Shown here: positions 1-9,707 of the stretch, one piece after another | Position numbering within the stretch: position 1 is the stretch's first letter | How the letters are laid out: the number at the start of each line of letters is the position of its first letter | From: CAYRUD01 sp964427425 | GTDB lineage: Bacteria; Chlamydiota; Chlamydiia; Chlamydiales; FEN-1388 | Length of the DNA: 64,000 bases | Reading direction: 5' to 3' | NCBI GenBank assembly: GCA_964427425.1 | Contig: CAYRUD010000011.1 | Coordinates: 1 to 64,000, forward strand | Notes under the pieces: model-generated | What the model saw: the letters and a program-made list of their open reading frames with translations, nothing else | Databases searched by the model: none | Told to the model about the DNA's origin: nothing | Position numbers and translations under genes: made by a program

Positions 1-1020
<1,020 letters not shown>

Positions 1021-1187
1021 TTTTTTTTCTCTGGTTACAGAAACTACAAGACAATTTACAAAAGCGCAATTGAAGAGCAAGGCGCCTTATGAAATGAGCT
1101 TTGAAGTGAAGAACTTCTTAAGCGTCCTTCATATGAAGTGACTTTGACGTAGAGTAACACGAAATAGTTTGACTTCATCACAATTTT

Positions 1188-1304
1188 GCTTGGTGGCTAT
1201 AGAGAGAGGGACACACCTGATCCCATCCCGAACTCAGCAGTTAAGCCTCTCATCGCCGATGGTACTATACGCAAGAGTATGGGAGAGTAGGTCGCTGCCA
1301 AGCT
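1188..1304 (+). rRNA. rrf: 5S ribosomal RNA
   Basis: A segment of about 117 bases has the canonical 5S core (CCCATCCCGAACTC near 1221-1234). Its closing helix pairs GCTTGGTGG at the 5' end with GCTGCCAAGC at the 3' end. It lies directly downstream of 23S and upstream of a strong terminator, so it closes the rRNA operon. Ends are accurate to within a few bases. Confidence 0.93.
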
Positions 1305-1321
1305 CTTCTTTTTTTCCCTTC

Positions 1322-1364
1322 ACCCTTCTTCGGAGTAACTCCCGGAGAAGGGTTTTTTGTTTTT
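1322..1364 (+). terminator. Rho-independent terminator of the rRNA operon
   Basis: A 12-bp stem (ACCCTTCTTCGG against CCGGAGAAGGGT, one G-U pair) with an 8-base loop is followed directly by a T-rich tail. It ends the 23S-5S transcript before the oppositely oriented gene whose stop codon is at 1416. Confidence 0.9.
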
Positions 1365-1415
1365 ATGCCGCATATGTTTTAGCAGAATACGAGTATATCG
1401 TTTTCTTTCAATGTC

Positions 1416-4400
1416 TTAGGCAGTTGAGGCGTTATATTTGCACTTGCTAAGATCTTGCTTACCAGTAACGTGATTCGCTATTTCAGCAAGTACTCCGGCA
1501 GGTGTACACCACGAATCAATTGCCGTTTTGAGATTTGGAGCGTTATCCGCGCTTTTCGCTGCTTCTACTAAAGTCATTTTATACCGAGTAGCTCTTTGAA
1601 TTGGAGCTATGAGCCAGAAAGTTGGTGATGTCTTATTCCCATCTGCGCCAGCGATAGTTTTTTTGCCCATAGCTTGGACAAAGTCGCTTGCCCAAGTTTT
1701 AAGCTTGGAATTGCTTGAGCTTAGTTTCTTCATCTCTGTAATAAATCCGAGCTGATCATTATACAAAGACGAATACGTTCCTAGTGGGCCCGTAATATCT
1801 TTAAAACTTTGGGCAACCTTTTGGAATTTTGATAAATCAACCGCATCTAATTTCTCATCTATTACTTTCTGGTTCCATTCTGAGCTAGTTCCTGTAAAAT
1901 CAGTTGGTTTTTGTGGAAGTGCCTCATTCATGAGTGTAGATGAATGTTGAGCGAGTGGAACGAGCGGTTCTAATGGGTCAAGGAAGAGTTTTTTGAAGGT
2001 TTGTTTCAGATCATCATTGCCGGGAGTTTTTTGAAGTTGTTCATACTGATCTTTGAGCGTTTTGTAGAGCTCTATTAGACCATTTGCATACGTTTGCTCA
2101 TTCCGTGCAATTTCATACAGAGGGAAAAATAGCTCACGCTTCTTAGAGACAATTTTATCAGCCAATTTTTCTGCGTTGAGCTGCTCTTCTGGTTTCAATT
2201 TATTGTTTTTATCAGTAATATTTTTCTCTATGTCATCAAAATCATTCTTTGTAAGTGTATAGGACTGGACATTACCATCATTGAAATGGCCTTTTAATTC
2301 TTCTATACACTTGTCTCTTTGCGCCATTGCTTGATCGATAAGGGAATTAAATCTATCGTTGGTTGCTTGAGGAATGATTTTCGAGTCTGGAGTTATCTTT
2401 TTTCTTACCTCTTTACTAGTTATCTTTTCTAAATTCGTGATGAGGGTCGATAGTGAGCTAATCTCTTCTTCTATGTATTTTATTTTTATTTCTTGAGGGG
2501 ACATCTCTTTTTCTGATTTCCATCTTTTGCTGAGTTGCTTCCATTCAATATCTGTGCGTGTGCTCAGTTGTTCGAGACGCTCTATTTCTGTTTCTATTGC
2601 ATGCTGTATATACTGAGCTATCTTTGTCTTCGATCTGTCGCTTGTATACTGGAGTAATCGCTTGGAAATGTCAGGTGTATTCGTTTTCTCATTCCACTGA
2701 ATATATCCGCTTTCAGAGCCGGAATTTTCAGATATTAATTTATTGAGAACTCGTAACTTGAATGTTTGATCAAAAATATTTACGTTCTCAGCCTCATTGA
2801 GAACTTCCTGAGCAGCAGTCTGTAACTTGCTACTACTCTCTAGGGTTTTAGACACCCAGTCGGTTTTTAAGAATTCAGCTAATGTCTTCTGAAGATGCGT
2901 TATTTGTTCTTTTGAGCCTTGGTCTTTAACTTCCCGGATCAGACTCTGCAGTTCATGAAGTTCAGCTTCCAGGGATTTCTGTGCATTTTCACTTTTTCCA
3001 CTTCGTAAGTGTCCTAATGGAACTTTAGATCTTTCAGCTGTTACAACTTGTCGATTGTCGTCTACTGAGAGCTTTTTGCCATTGATGACTTCTTGCATGC
3101 GGGCTAAGTGAAGATTATACTTTTCTTCAAATGAAAGATTGGATGGCGTTGCTTGAACCGAATTTTGCGTAGTAGCTGATGAATTAGAAGTGGACTGAAC
3201 TTGGCTTTTATCAATGGTTTCTCTAAATGCCGCTTTTACTGATTCTGCTGATGTTCGCGAATTTGATGAATTGTTGATGGTAGTGTCAAACACTTGGTGT
3301 GCATTCTGAGTTATCTTCTCTTGCTCAATTTGGTCTTCGATTGATTTGAGTTCTTTTTGTATAGCGATTTGTGTGTCATTAAGCTCTTTTTGTAGATGCG
3401 TAAGATCTTCCGATTTGCTTCTTATCTCATTTCCAATGCTTTCTAGAGTCTTTTTTGTCTCTTGAAGATGCTTTTCATTTTCTTTAAGCTCAATTTCTTT
3501 TTGTTGTATAGTATCTTTACTGAAAGATACTTGAGCCGTTTTTTCTGTTTTCTCAAGCTTTAGCTCTTGAATTTGCTGCTTAAATTGTGAGTGCTTATCT
3601 TCGAGTTTAGTTAGTTTTCCTGTGCTTTCCACTAACTGTTTGTTGAGTGTCTGAAGGCTTGATTTGATCGTTGCTTTTTCTGTCTCGTACTGATCAATAG
3701 TTTGAAGAATTTTTCTAATTTCATCATTTTTAGATGTTGCTTCACTGACTTTCTCTGTCTTCGAAGTTTTCAGAGCCTCTATTGTTGAGGATACCTCTTT
3801 TATTTGTTGATCTATTTGATTTTTTTCAGAGGTAAGGTTGATTCCAGCTTTATATTTATCGGAAGCCAGTAATGAGGCAGCTTTTAAATCTGATTCTAAG
3901 GCATTAACTTCCAGGCGTAGGTTTTTGACTTCATTTTCTAATTTGGTAGCATTTTTTTGAGCGGTTTCAAGAGTCCTTTTCGCCTCTCGCAGTTTTGACC
4001 CCGGTAGCCAATTCGTAATCTTATTCAATACTGCACTGAGTGATTTTCCCGAGGCTTTAGTCTCTAAGAAGATTATTTCTTTACTTGTAGCATCAATTTT
4101 CTGAGCATTTTCAAATAATTCATTGGTCTTGCTATTGTGTTTCTCCTTAATATTAGTGAGGGTCGATGCTGTGGTCTCTAATTGCGTACGAGCATCTAAG
4201 AGTTCTTTATCGGCCCTTGTAATTAACTCTTCTAGCTCATTACTTGCGACTGTTTGAGCGTTGCGTTGCTCTTTAGCCTGTTTGAGCTGGTCTTCGAGAC
4301 CCTTTGCCTGAAATTGGAGCGACTTGAATTCAGCAGAGGCCTCGGCACTTTTTGATTTTTCAGACTGAAGTAAAGCCTTATGTTCCTCAAGTTTTATTTG

Positions 4401-4817
4401 AGCTGTGGTGATTTTTTGCTGAGTTGACTTTATAGACTCTTTAACAGGCTCTTGAGACTCTTGGTTTTTACTTGCTTTATATGAGATCTGATTGATCTCT
4501 ATTTGTATTTTATCCAACTGCTTTTCCAGCAGGATAATTGCAAGTTGTGCGCGTTCCCTCTGAACTTTGATTTCACTCGTCTGTTTAGTAATATTGGTAA
4601 CTTTAGAGGTTAAGGAACTTTGTTTCTCATGCAATCCCTGAATGTCGTGTCTAAGACTATGAATTTGCTCTGTGACTGCTTTTTCTTTTTCTTCAAGAGT
4701 CTTCAGTGCGGTAGATTGAATTCGCTTATCTTGGGTAGAGACTTGAGTGTGTGGTTTTTGTAGGAGAGGGTTGATAGATTGAATCTGAGACTGTGAAATA
4801 CGTACATTTGAATCCAT
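1416..4817 (-). CDS. Large coiled-coil protein with C-terminal Dbl-homology (RhoGEF-like) domain
   Basis: 1133 aa. Residues about 15-530 are almost continuous heptad-like, Lys/Glu/Gln-rich coiled coil. A Ser/Thr/Gln-rich stretch follows at about 535-590, then more charged helical sequence to about 890. Residues about 893-1120 match a Dbl-homology domain. CR1-like YEIARNEQTYANGL carries the conserved Glu. The CR2-like helix includes GPLGTYSSLYNDQL. CR3-like LIAPIQRATRY (1069-1079) corresponds to the eukaryotic L-I-x-P-x-Q-R-x-x-R-Y signature. No PH domain follows. DH domains exchange GDP for GTP on Rho-family GTPases, which bacteria lack, so an injected effector acting on host Rho/Rac/Cdc42 is the natural inference. 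An AGAGGA ribosome site precedes the ATG. The gene points toward the rRNA operon. Activity and secretion are unproven. Confidence 0.85.
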   Translation of the reverse strand: MDSNVRISQSQIQSINPLLQKPHTQVSTQDKRIQSTALKTLEEKEKAVTEQIHSLRHDIQGLHEKQSSLTSKVTNITKQTSEIKVQRERAQLAIILLEKQLDKIQIEINQISYKASKNQESQEPVKESIKSTQQKITTAQIKLEEHKALLQSEKSKSAEASAEFKSLQFQAKGLEDQLKQAKEQRNAQTVASNELEELITRADKELLDARTQLETTASTLTNIKEKHNSKTNELFENAQKIDATSKEIIFLETKASGKSLSAVLNKITNWLPGSKLREAKRTLETAQKNATKLENEVKNLRLEVNALESDLKAASLLASDKYKAGINLTSEKNQIDQQIKEVSSTIEALKTSKTEKVSEATSKNDEIRKILQTIDQYETEKATIKSSLQTLNKQLVESTGKLTKLEDKHSQFKQQIQELKLEKTEKTAQVSFSKDTIQQKEIELKENEKHLQETKKTLESIGNEIRSKSEDLTHLQKELNDTQIAIQKELKSIEDQIEQEKITQNAHQVFDTTINNSSNSRTSAESVKAAFRETIDKSQVQSTSNSSATTQNSVQATPSNLSFEEKYNLHLARMQEVINGKKLSVDDNRQVVTAERSKVPLGHLRSGKSENAQKSLEAELHELQSLIREVKDQGSKEQITHLQKTLAEFLKTDWVSKTLESSSKLQTAAQEVLNEAENVNIFDQTFKLRVLNKLISENSGSESGYIQWNEKTNTPDISKRLLQYTSDRSKTKIAQYIQHAIETEIERLEQLSTRTDIEWKQLSKRWKSEKEMSPQEIKIKYIEEEISSLSTLITNLEKITSKEVRKKITPDSKIIPQATNDRFNSLIDQAMAQRDKCIEELKGHFNDGNVQSYTLTKNDFDDIEKNITDKNNKLKPEEQLNAEKLADKIVSKKRELFFPLYEIARNEQTYANGLIELYKTLKDQYEQLQKTPGNDDLKQTFKKLFLDPLEPLVPLAQHSSTLMNEALPQKPTDFTGTSSEWNQKVIDEKLDAVDLSKFQKVAQSFKDITGPLGTYSSLYNDQLGFITEMKKLSSSNSKLKTWASDFVQAMGKKTIAGADGNKTSPTFWLIAPIQRATRYKMTLVEAAKSADNAPNLKTAIDSWCTPAGVLAEIANHVTGKQDLSKCKYNASTA

Positions 4818-5061
4818 GACACTGATCCTCTAGTATTTACCCTCACCTTATGAAGTTAAGTCATATTTTGAAAGAAAGATTCAATAAAGGAGGTTAAAGG
4901 TTTTTTAGAGTCGACTGTTTATAGGTAGAGTTGATTAATTACATCATTTCGTAGAGACTAATCATCTCTTTATTCGTAAAGTGAGTCGATTTTTCTTTTT
5001 CTTTAGAATTTCTCGAATCATCATAAGCAGTTTTAATACAGTTCTATTACATTCATCGTAC

Positions 5062-5883
5062 ATGGCATCTCAATACTCCTTCTTTCTGCCGTCTTACAAC
5101 ACTTGGCATTGCTCACTTCAAATTTCTCAAGGGAGCGTCTCATCCTATTCAAACAATATGATTGCAAATGCTGATGGAAGAAGAAATACACTTCAGCTTG
5201 CGCTAGCTATAGCGCAGTGCTTTATTGAGGCGATAAGTCATATTTCTTCTGTAGGGGGACATCTCGTTGAAAGTGGACAGATGATCTTACGGAAAATCAA
5301 TGGGTATTTTCCGATCACGATAAAGGCCAAGAAGTTCCATGATATTCATGAGGTAGGTGAGACTATCTCAACATTTATGTGCTCCCTCTCTTTTTTTATC
5401 TTTCAGACGCGGGATGTGATTCGCAACGAAACTACCAATACCTTTTTACAGCGTTTTTCAATCCGAAAAATCCATTACGCTTTGGGAGCTGTTGCACAAA
5501 CGCTTTACTTAGGGAATGAGATCCTCGATTTTTTAAACGTTCCACCAGCCGTTAAGTTAGCATCAAAAGTGATGAGGGTTGTAGGTACAGCATGCGCCCT
5601 TATTGGAGATGCCTTATTTATTATGTGGACACCTGGCTTTTTATCGTGGAAAGATACAGAAAATCAAAGCGGTCTTACGTTTCTTCAGAAAATAGCTACA
5701 ATATCATCACTTGCCTATCATTCATTCCAAGTACTCAGGCGAAGCTATGGACTTGCATATGGGCCATCCGGTCTTGTGAACTTCCTCCATTTTATGGAGA
5801 ATGTATCAGGCTCTATTCAATCGTCTGCTGTCATGTATGAATACATAGCTCCTTATCTTGCGACTTCGTCAAGTCATGAATAA
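5062..5883 (+). CDS. Hypothetical protein, hydrophobic helical
   Basis: I do not recognise this protein. From the ATG at 5062 it is 273 aa. The same frame extends upstream to a GTG at 4981 (300 aa), but neither start has a clear ribosome site and the upstream stretch is AT-rich, Phe/Ile-coding and promoter-like, so 5062 is preferred with low certainty. The body is largely helical, with moderately hydrophobic segments around residues 50-70, 105-125, 155-180 and 185-205 (numbered from 5062) that could be membrane-inserting. It lies alone on the plus strand between the divergently read coiled-coil RhoGEF-like gene and a convergent LRR gene. Its place in the accessory block makes a lineage-specific role plausible, no more. 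Confidence 0.6.
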   Translation: MASQYSFFLPSYNTWHCSLQISQGSVSSYSNNMIANADGRRNTLQLALAIAQCFIEAISHISSVGGHLVESGQMILRKINGYFPITIKAKKFHDIHEVGETISTFMCSLSFFIFQTRDVIRNETTNTFLQRFSIRKIHYALGAVAQTLYLGNEILDFLNVPPAVKLASKVMRVVGTACALIGDALFIMWTPGFLSWKDTENQSGLTFLQKIATISSLAYHSFQVLRRSYGLAYGPSGLVNFLHFMENVSGSIQSSAVMYEYIAPYLATSSSHE

Positions 5884-5947
5884 AGGAGGACTTATATTCG
5901 TTGGATCGATCTTTTGCTGATATATGAGCTCTATTGAGTGTTTTTTT

Positions 5948-5976
5948 ACCTGCTCCGCAATATTGGCGGAGCAGGT
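5948..5976. terminator. Strong hairpin between convergent genes
   Basis: A perfect 11-bp stem (ACCTGCTCCGC / GCGGAGCAGGT) with a 7-base loop sits between the convergent stops at 5883 and 6004. A run of seven T lies upstream of it on the plus strand, and neither strand has a T-tract after it. It is therefore an atypical terminator; position is the main argument. Confidence 0.5.
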
Positions 5977-6003
5977 GATTAAATGACGCTCTTAATGAGT
6001 ATG

Positions 6004-8679
6004 TTATTGCTGAGTAGTATCCTCATTCTGCTCTTCGAGGATAAGCAGCACTGTCCGGAATCTCACCCCTTGAGCTTGAGCTGATGTTAAGCTGATATTG
6101 CGATTATTCTCAAAGGAGTCCGCGCTCTGAAAAAGTGGTAGAGAAAGGCGAGGCTTATCTTCCGCGTTTTTTGAGTGGGAATAAACAGCAAATCGAGTGC
6201 CTATTTGTAATTGCTGTAATGTCGTGATAATGTTTTCGAGCTCAGGCAGCTCTTCTTTGATTCTTTCTATGCTTCGCTTCTCTTGAATAAGCTTTGAGAG
6301 ATCCTGGATAAAGATAGCCATTTTGGTTATAGTCAGATTGTTCTCATGTGGATTAACTTTAGAACCTATAGAGGAAATTTTTTCGAGGGAGCGTTTTACT
6401 ATTTCGATCGCACGTTGCTCATTACCGTCCAACTCAGCGTGTTCAATCTTGCCCTTCAGGATTAAAAGGTTTCCGAATACAGTTAGGATATGCTCATCAT
6501 ATTCGCGAACTGCTTCTATACTTAAAGAAGTATTATGTAATTTTATTACTTTAAGTTTGGGTAAAACTAGAGATGTTAGTAACGATAGATTTATGCGATT
6601 ATTGTCTAATTCTAAATTCTTAAGATTTAGTAAAGTAGATAGAGATCTTGTAAAAGACTTCGAGGATTCCTCTGATGAACAAATAAGAGGGTTATTGCTG
6701 AGATCAAGGTACTTTAAAGAGCTATATTGATTTGAAGAGAGAAAGTTTCCAGTTATTAATGATTGCGTAACTCTCAATTTCTCTAAATTTGATACATCCA
6801 GATTTTGAAGAAAAGTGTCATCAACGCCGCAATTTTCAATGGTAAGCTGCGAGATCTTGAGAGGATCTTTTCTCGAGCCATCTAATTGGCTCGCTCTTGA
6901 AAGCGCGATACATGCCTCAGGGCTATTCGAGATAATGACAGATGGGATATTCCGATAAAGAGAAAAGAGGGTCTCCAAGCAGTTGTATCGAGTTTTGATT
7001 GCAGTGTGATCTCTATGCATAGTGGATAGGTTTAAAGTCTTTATCTGAGGGTGGAACATCTCGATAAAGCTTCCGAAGAGAGAAGCATTCCAATTAATGA
7101 ATGGAATCCCTAAGATCTTGTCGAGATCAAAATGCCCTATATACTTGATATCATCCACGAGCTGCTTATTTTCCCAAACTTCAGACATGTTTTGGAACGC
7201 GTGGAGTCTCATAAGGAGATCATTTGCGTATGCTAGAGGGTTGCCTCCCCTGAAATTATCGAATGATTCTTTTGAAATATGCTTAGAGAGCATTCTCAAG
7301 CATGGGTCTTCCTGAAAAAAGCCATCAAATCTGTTGTAGAGAGATCCAATGACCCCCCAAACATCATCACCGACATCTTTTATGTGAGCTCTTGCGAGGA
7401 CAGGAAAAAGATATATGCTACTGTTTCTCGTATTGGGTAACATCCCTTGACCTCCTACTCCTTCAAAGAAGGGGGCAATTGAAAGATACAAGTTCGAGCG
7501 TACATTTCGTGGGATCATTCTGCCTCTCAGTTCTTGAGCCGAGGTGTTAATAGAATGGCATAGAGCATCGATTTCCACTATGAGCGCTCGGCGCTCTTCT
7601 CGAATCTCTTTTAAATTAACAATTTGAGTAGGTGAAATCTCGTTTGTGATTTCTTCAATGCGAGCATCTCTAATCTTTTGAAGATGTTCTTCGATTGCCT
7701 TATTTGCGAATTCAGTCGCTCTTAGCGCAGAGAGCCCCGAGGCTTTGAGTATTATTTCCAGAATTCCTAGAGTTTTTGTCGAAGATTCTGAGCTACTGTC
7801 GATTGTTGTATTAATTGGACGAACTGCTCGAGAATTTCTTATTTGTCTTAAGCCTTGATCGATAGTTTTTAAGACCTGAGAGTAGTTCTTGCTATGTGAA
7901 AGAGGCGGAATGAAAAACGTGTAGAGGCCTACTTCTGCAGCATACGTATTGAGAGCGATGAATTGTTCATTAAGAAAATCGACATGCTCTTCTATTTGAT
8001 TAAGAAGCTCTCGGTATGCTTCGTCGTTAAGCTCGGTATGGAAAGAGTCGAGCATCTTCTGAAGTCGGGCATGTGATAGTAGAAGCGCGGATTGAAACTT
8101 AGAGTCAAAAATTACCTCTTTGGGGACTTGCCGATAGCGTATAAGACGAGGAGCTTGTTGGTTTGCCGAAGATGGCATTAACGAAAAAGAAGGGATTATT
8201 ATCCCGCCTCGATTTCTTAGCGACTCTGTTAACTGGGATATCATTTCCGCTAATGTATGGATATCACCGAGATCATCAGTATCTGATGTTGCTTGGTCGA
8301 GCTTCTCGGAAAGATAAGAAACATTGAGAGATTTTGAAAGATAGGCTTTTGGGCTGATATCGATTTTTTCCTGTAGAGAACTTTTCTTTAGCCAAATGGT
8401 GTTGTTCCAGTGCTTGATTGAGTCCCACTCATCGCTACTTGCCCCAGTCCATATAGTTCGGTACAGATTGAAGAAAGTCATGTTGATAGGATTGGAAGAT
8501 CGACCTTCGTGTTTTGTGATAGTAATTTGAGCGTTCGGATAGAGCGTCGATGTCTTTGTGTTATAGAGTGGGCCCTCAAGGCTAACTTCATAAGCGTCAT
8601 CGTGTGTCGTGCCATGAGCACGAGATGTGAATATTACATGTGAAAGATCAACGAATCGAGGCGTTCTCTCTAGTGTCAT
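6004..8679 (-). CDS. Leucine-rich-repeat protein (LRR paralog 1)
   Basis: 891 aa. A long N-terminal region (1-600) resembles the 872-aa protein at 13210-15828 throughout. Shared landmarks are a PLYNTKTST block near residue 38, FLNEQ-x-x-ALNTYAA at about 235-248 and an LD-x-x-LG-x-PF-x-NW block near 520-530. Residues about 606-720 contain degenerate leucine-rich repeats, including LKYLDLSNNPL and LKNLELDNNRI. A charged helical segment follows at about 735-820. LRRs bind proteins, and Chlamydiae living in amoebae often carry them in candidate effectors; that role is inference here. There is no signal peptide. It is separated from the kinase genes by the DedA gene on the opposite strand. Confidence 0.8.
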   Translation of the reverse strand: MTLERTPRFVDLSHVIFTSRAHGTTHDDAYEVSLEGPLYNTKTSTLYPNAQITITKHEGRSSNPINMTFFNLYRTIWTGASSDEWDSIKHWNNTIWLKKSSLQEKIDISPKAYLSKSLNVSYLSEKLDQATSDTDDLGDIHTLAEMISQLTESLRNRGGIIIPSFSLMPSSANQQAPRLIRYRQVPKEVIFDSKFQSALLLSHARLQKMLDSFHTELNDEAYRELLNQIEEHVDFLNEQFIALNTYAAEVGLYTFFIPPLSHSKNYSQVLKTIDQGLRQIRNSRAVRPINTTIDSSSESSTKTLGILEIILKASGLSALRATEFANKAIEEHLQKIRDARIEEITNEISPTQIVNLKEIREERRALIVEIDALCHSINTSAQELRGRMIPRNVRSNLYLSIAPFFEGVGGQGMLPNTRNSSIYLFPVLARAHIKDVGDDVWGVIGSLYNRFDGFFQEDPCLRMLSKHISKESFDNFRGGNPLAYANDLLMRLHAFQNMSEVWENKQLVDDIKYIGHFDLDKILGIPFINWNASLFGSFIEMFHPQIKTLNLSTMHRDHTAIKTRYNCLETLFSLYRNIPSVIISNSPEACIALSRASQLDGSRKDPLKISQLTIENCGVDDTFLQNLDVSNLEKLRVTQSLITGNFLSSNQYSSLKYLDLSNNPLICSSEESSKSFTRSLSTLLNLKNLELDNNRINLSLLTSLVLPKLKVIKLHNTSLSIEAVREYDEHILTVFGNLLILKGKIEHAELDGNEQRAIEIVKRSLEKISSIGSKVNPHENNLTITKMAIFIQDLSKLIQEKRSIERIKEELPELENIITTLQQLQIGTRFAVYSHSKNAEDKPRLSLPLFQSADSFENNRNISLTSAQAQGVRFRTVLLILEEQNEDTTQQ

Positions 8680-9010
8680 TTTCTTACTCTAATTATTATG
8701 AGATCTATTTTTCAATTGGGATTAAGTTGGCTCTCTAATTAGTCTAGGTCAATTTTATTAAGAAAACAATAAGCACTAAGTGAGAATAATCTGTCTTTTT
8801 TCTCTCTAACGGCCTTATTTAAAAACAGAAAAAAAGAAGGGGTTCTCCCTTTGCTGTTCTTACATTCTTATTCAATGAGTAAGAGGATAAACTCCTATAT
8901 AGAATTCTTTACTTGTTGCTGGTACGCTTTCTTTTTTAATTGAATGTGGATCTTAACCGCTTAGACTGATTTCGGTGATTCCTTTATCTTGACGAAAGAG
9001 ATATGAAAAT
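8680..9010. other. Divergent intergenic region, no gene seen
   Basis: 331 bases separate the start of LRR paralog 1 (minus) from the start of the DedA gene (plus). The region is AT-rich and should hold promoters for both. A TATAGA near 8898-8903 could be a -10 element, but no convincing -35 partner or operator is visible. Confidence 0.5.
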
Positions 9011-9634
9011 ATGATGGAGATTTTTGCTGATAAAGAAGTTCTTTCCTTGTGGCTTGTGCAGTATGGAAGTATTGCTATCTTTGGCCTTCTTGTCCTAGGT
9101 ATTATTGCTCTCCCAGTACCGGAGGAGACTCTCATGGTATTGGCAGGTTTTTTGATGAGTAGTGGCAAGATATCGATAGGCTCAACGATGATAGCTACCT
9201 ATGCTGGAAGCATGTGCGGCATTACCTCAAGTTATATAATTGGAAGAACGACTGGATATTATCTCATTCATAAATATGGGAGATGGTGCGGCCTGACTGA
9301 GGGGAAACTACGAAGAGCTGAAGAGTGGTTTTCACGATATGGCAAATGGACACTGACTATCGGCTATTTTATCCCAGGGGTTCGCCACTTGACAGGTCTT
9401 TCAGCAGGAGCAACGCATTTGAGCTTTAGGCAGTTTGCCCTCTTTGCGTATACAGGCGCTGTCTTTTGGGTCTCAACTTTTCTCTCTATTGGGTATTTCT
9501 TTGGCGATTACTGGAGCGCTCTTTTCGAGGAAATTGAGGTAGGAGCAGACTGGTTAGTTATCATCTTAGTGTTGGCCCTTGCAGCATATGTAGCCTATCT
9601 TGTTCGGAAAAAGCAAAAAAGGAGAAATCGATAA
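9011..9634 (+). CDS. DedA-family inner-membrane protein
   Basis: 207 aa, about five hydrophobic segments and a basic C-terminus (RKKQKRR). It has the hallmark DedA elements: the conserved acidic PVPEE turn after the first membrane segment, and FIPGVRHLTGLSAG, matching the F-x-P-x-x-R-x-x-x-x-x-x-A-G signature of the second re-entrant element. The family is linked to recycling of undecaprenyl-phosphate or phospholipid translocation and membrane homeostasis. It is the only plus-strand gene within the kinase/LRR block and is a housekeeping type, so the block was probably built around it. ATG 9011 has a second in-frame ATG directly after it; ribosome site weak. Confidence 0.88.
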   Translation: MMEIFADKEVLSLWLVQYGSIAIFGLLVLGIIALPVPEETLMVLAGFLMSSGKISIGSTMIATYAGSMCGITSSYIIGRTTGYYLIHKYGRWCGLTEGKLRRAEEWFSRYGKWTLTIGYFIPGVRHLTGLSAGATHLSFRQFALFAYTGAVFWVSTFLSIGYFFGDYWSALFEEIEVGADWLVIILVLALAAYVAYLVRKKQKRRNR

Positions 9635-9667
9635 GGGCTTTACTCATATAGACAGAATGAAAAATTA

Positions 9668-9695
9668 TCAGCACGTCACTGTATGGACGTGCTGA
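9668..9695 (-). terminator. Terminator of kinase A gene
   Basis: A 10-bp perfect stem (TCAGCACGTC / GACGTGCTGA) with an 8-base loop lies between the convergent stops at 9634 and 9708. Read on the minus strand it is followed by TAATTTT, so it best fits the kinase gene, though it may also stop the DedA transcript. Confidence 0.65.
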
Positions 9696-9707
9696 GAAAA
9701 CAATTCG

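Noticed and set aside
1021..1187. Possible tRNA in the 23S-5S spacer
   Set aside because: No cloverleaf, no GGTTC-type T arm; nothing but spacer.
1416..1470. PH domain following the DH domain
   Set aside because: Only about a dozen residues remain after the DH region.
4981..5061. GTG start giving a 300-aa version of the hypothetical protein
   Set aside because: No ribosome site, AT-rich promoter-like DNA; kept as an alternative only.
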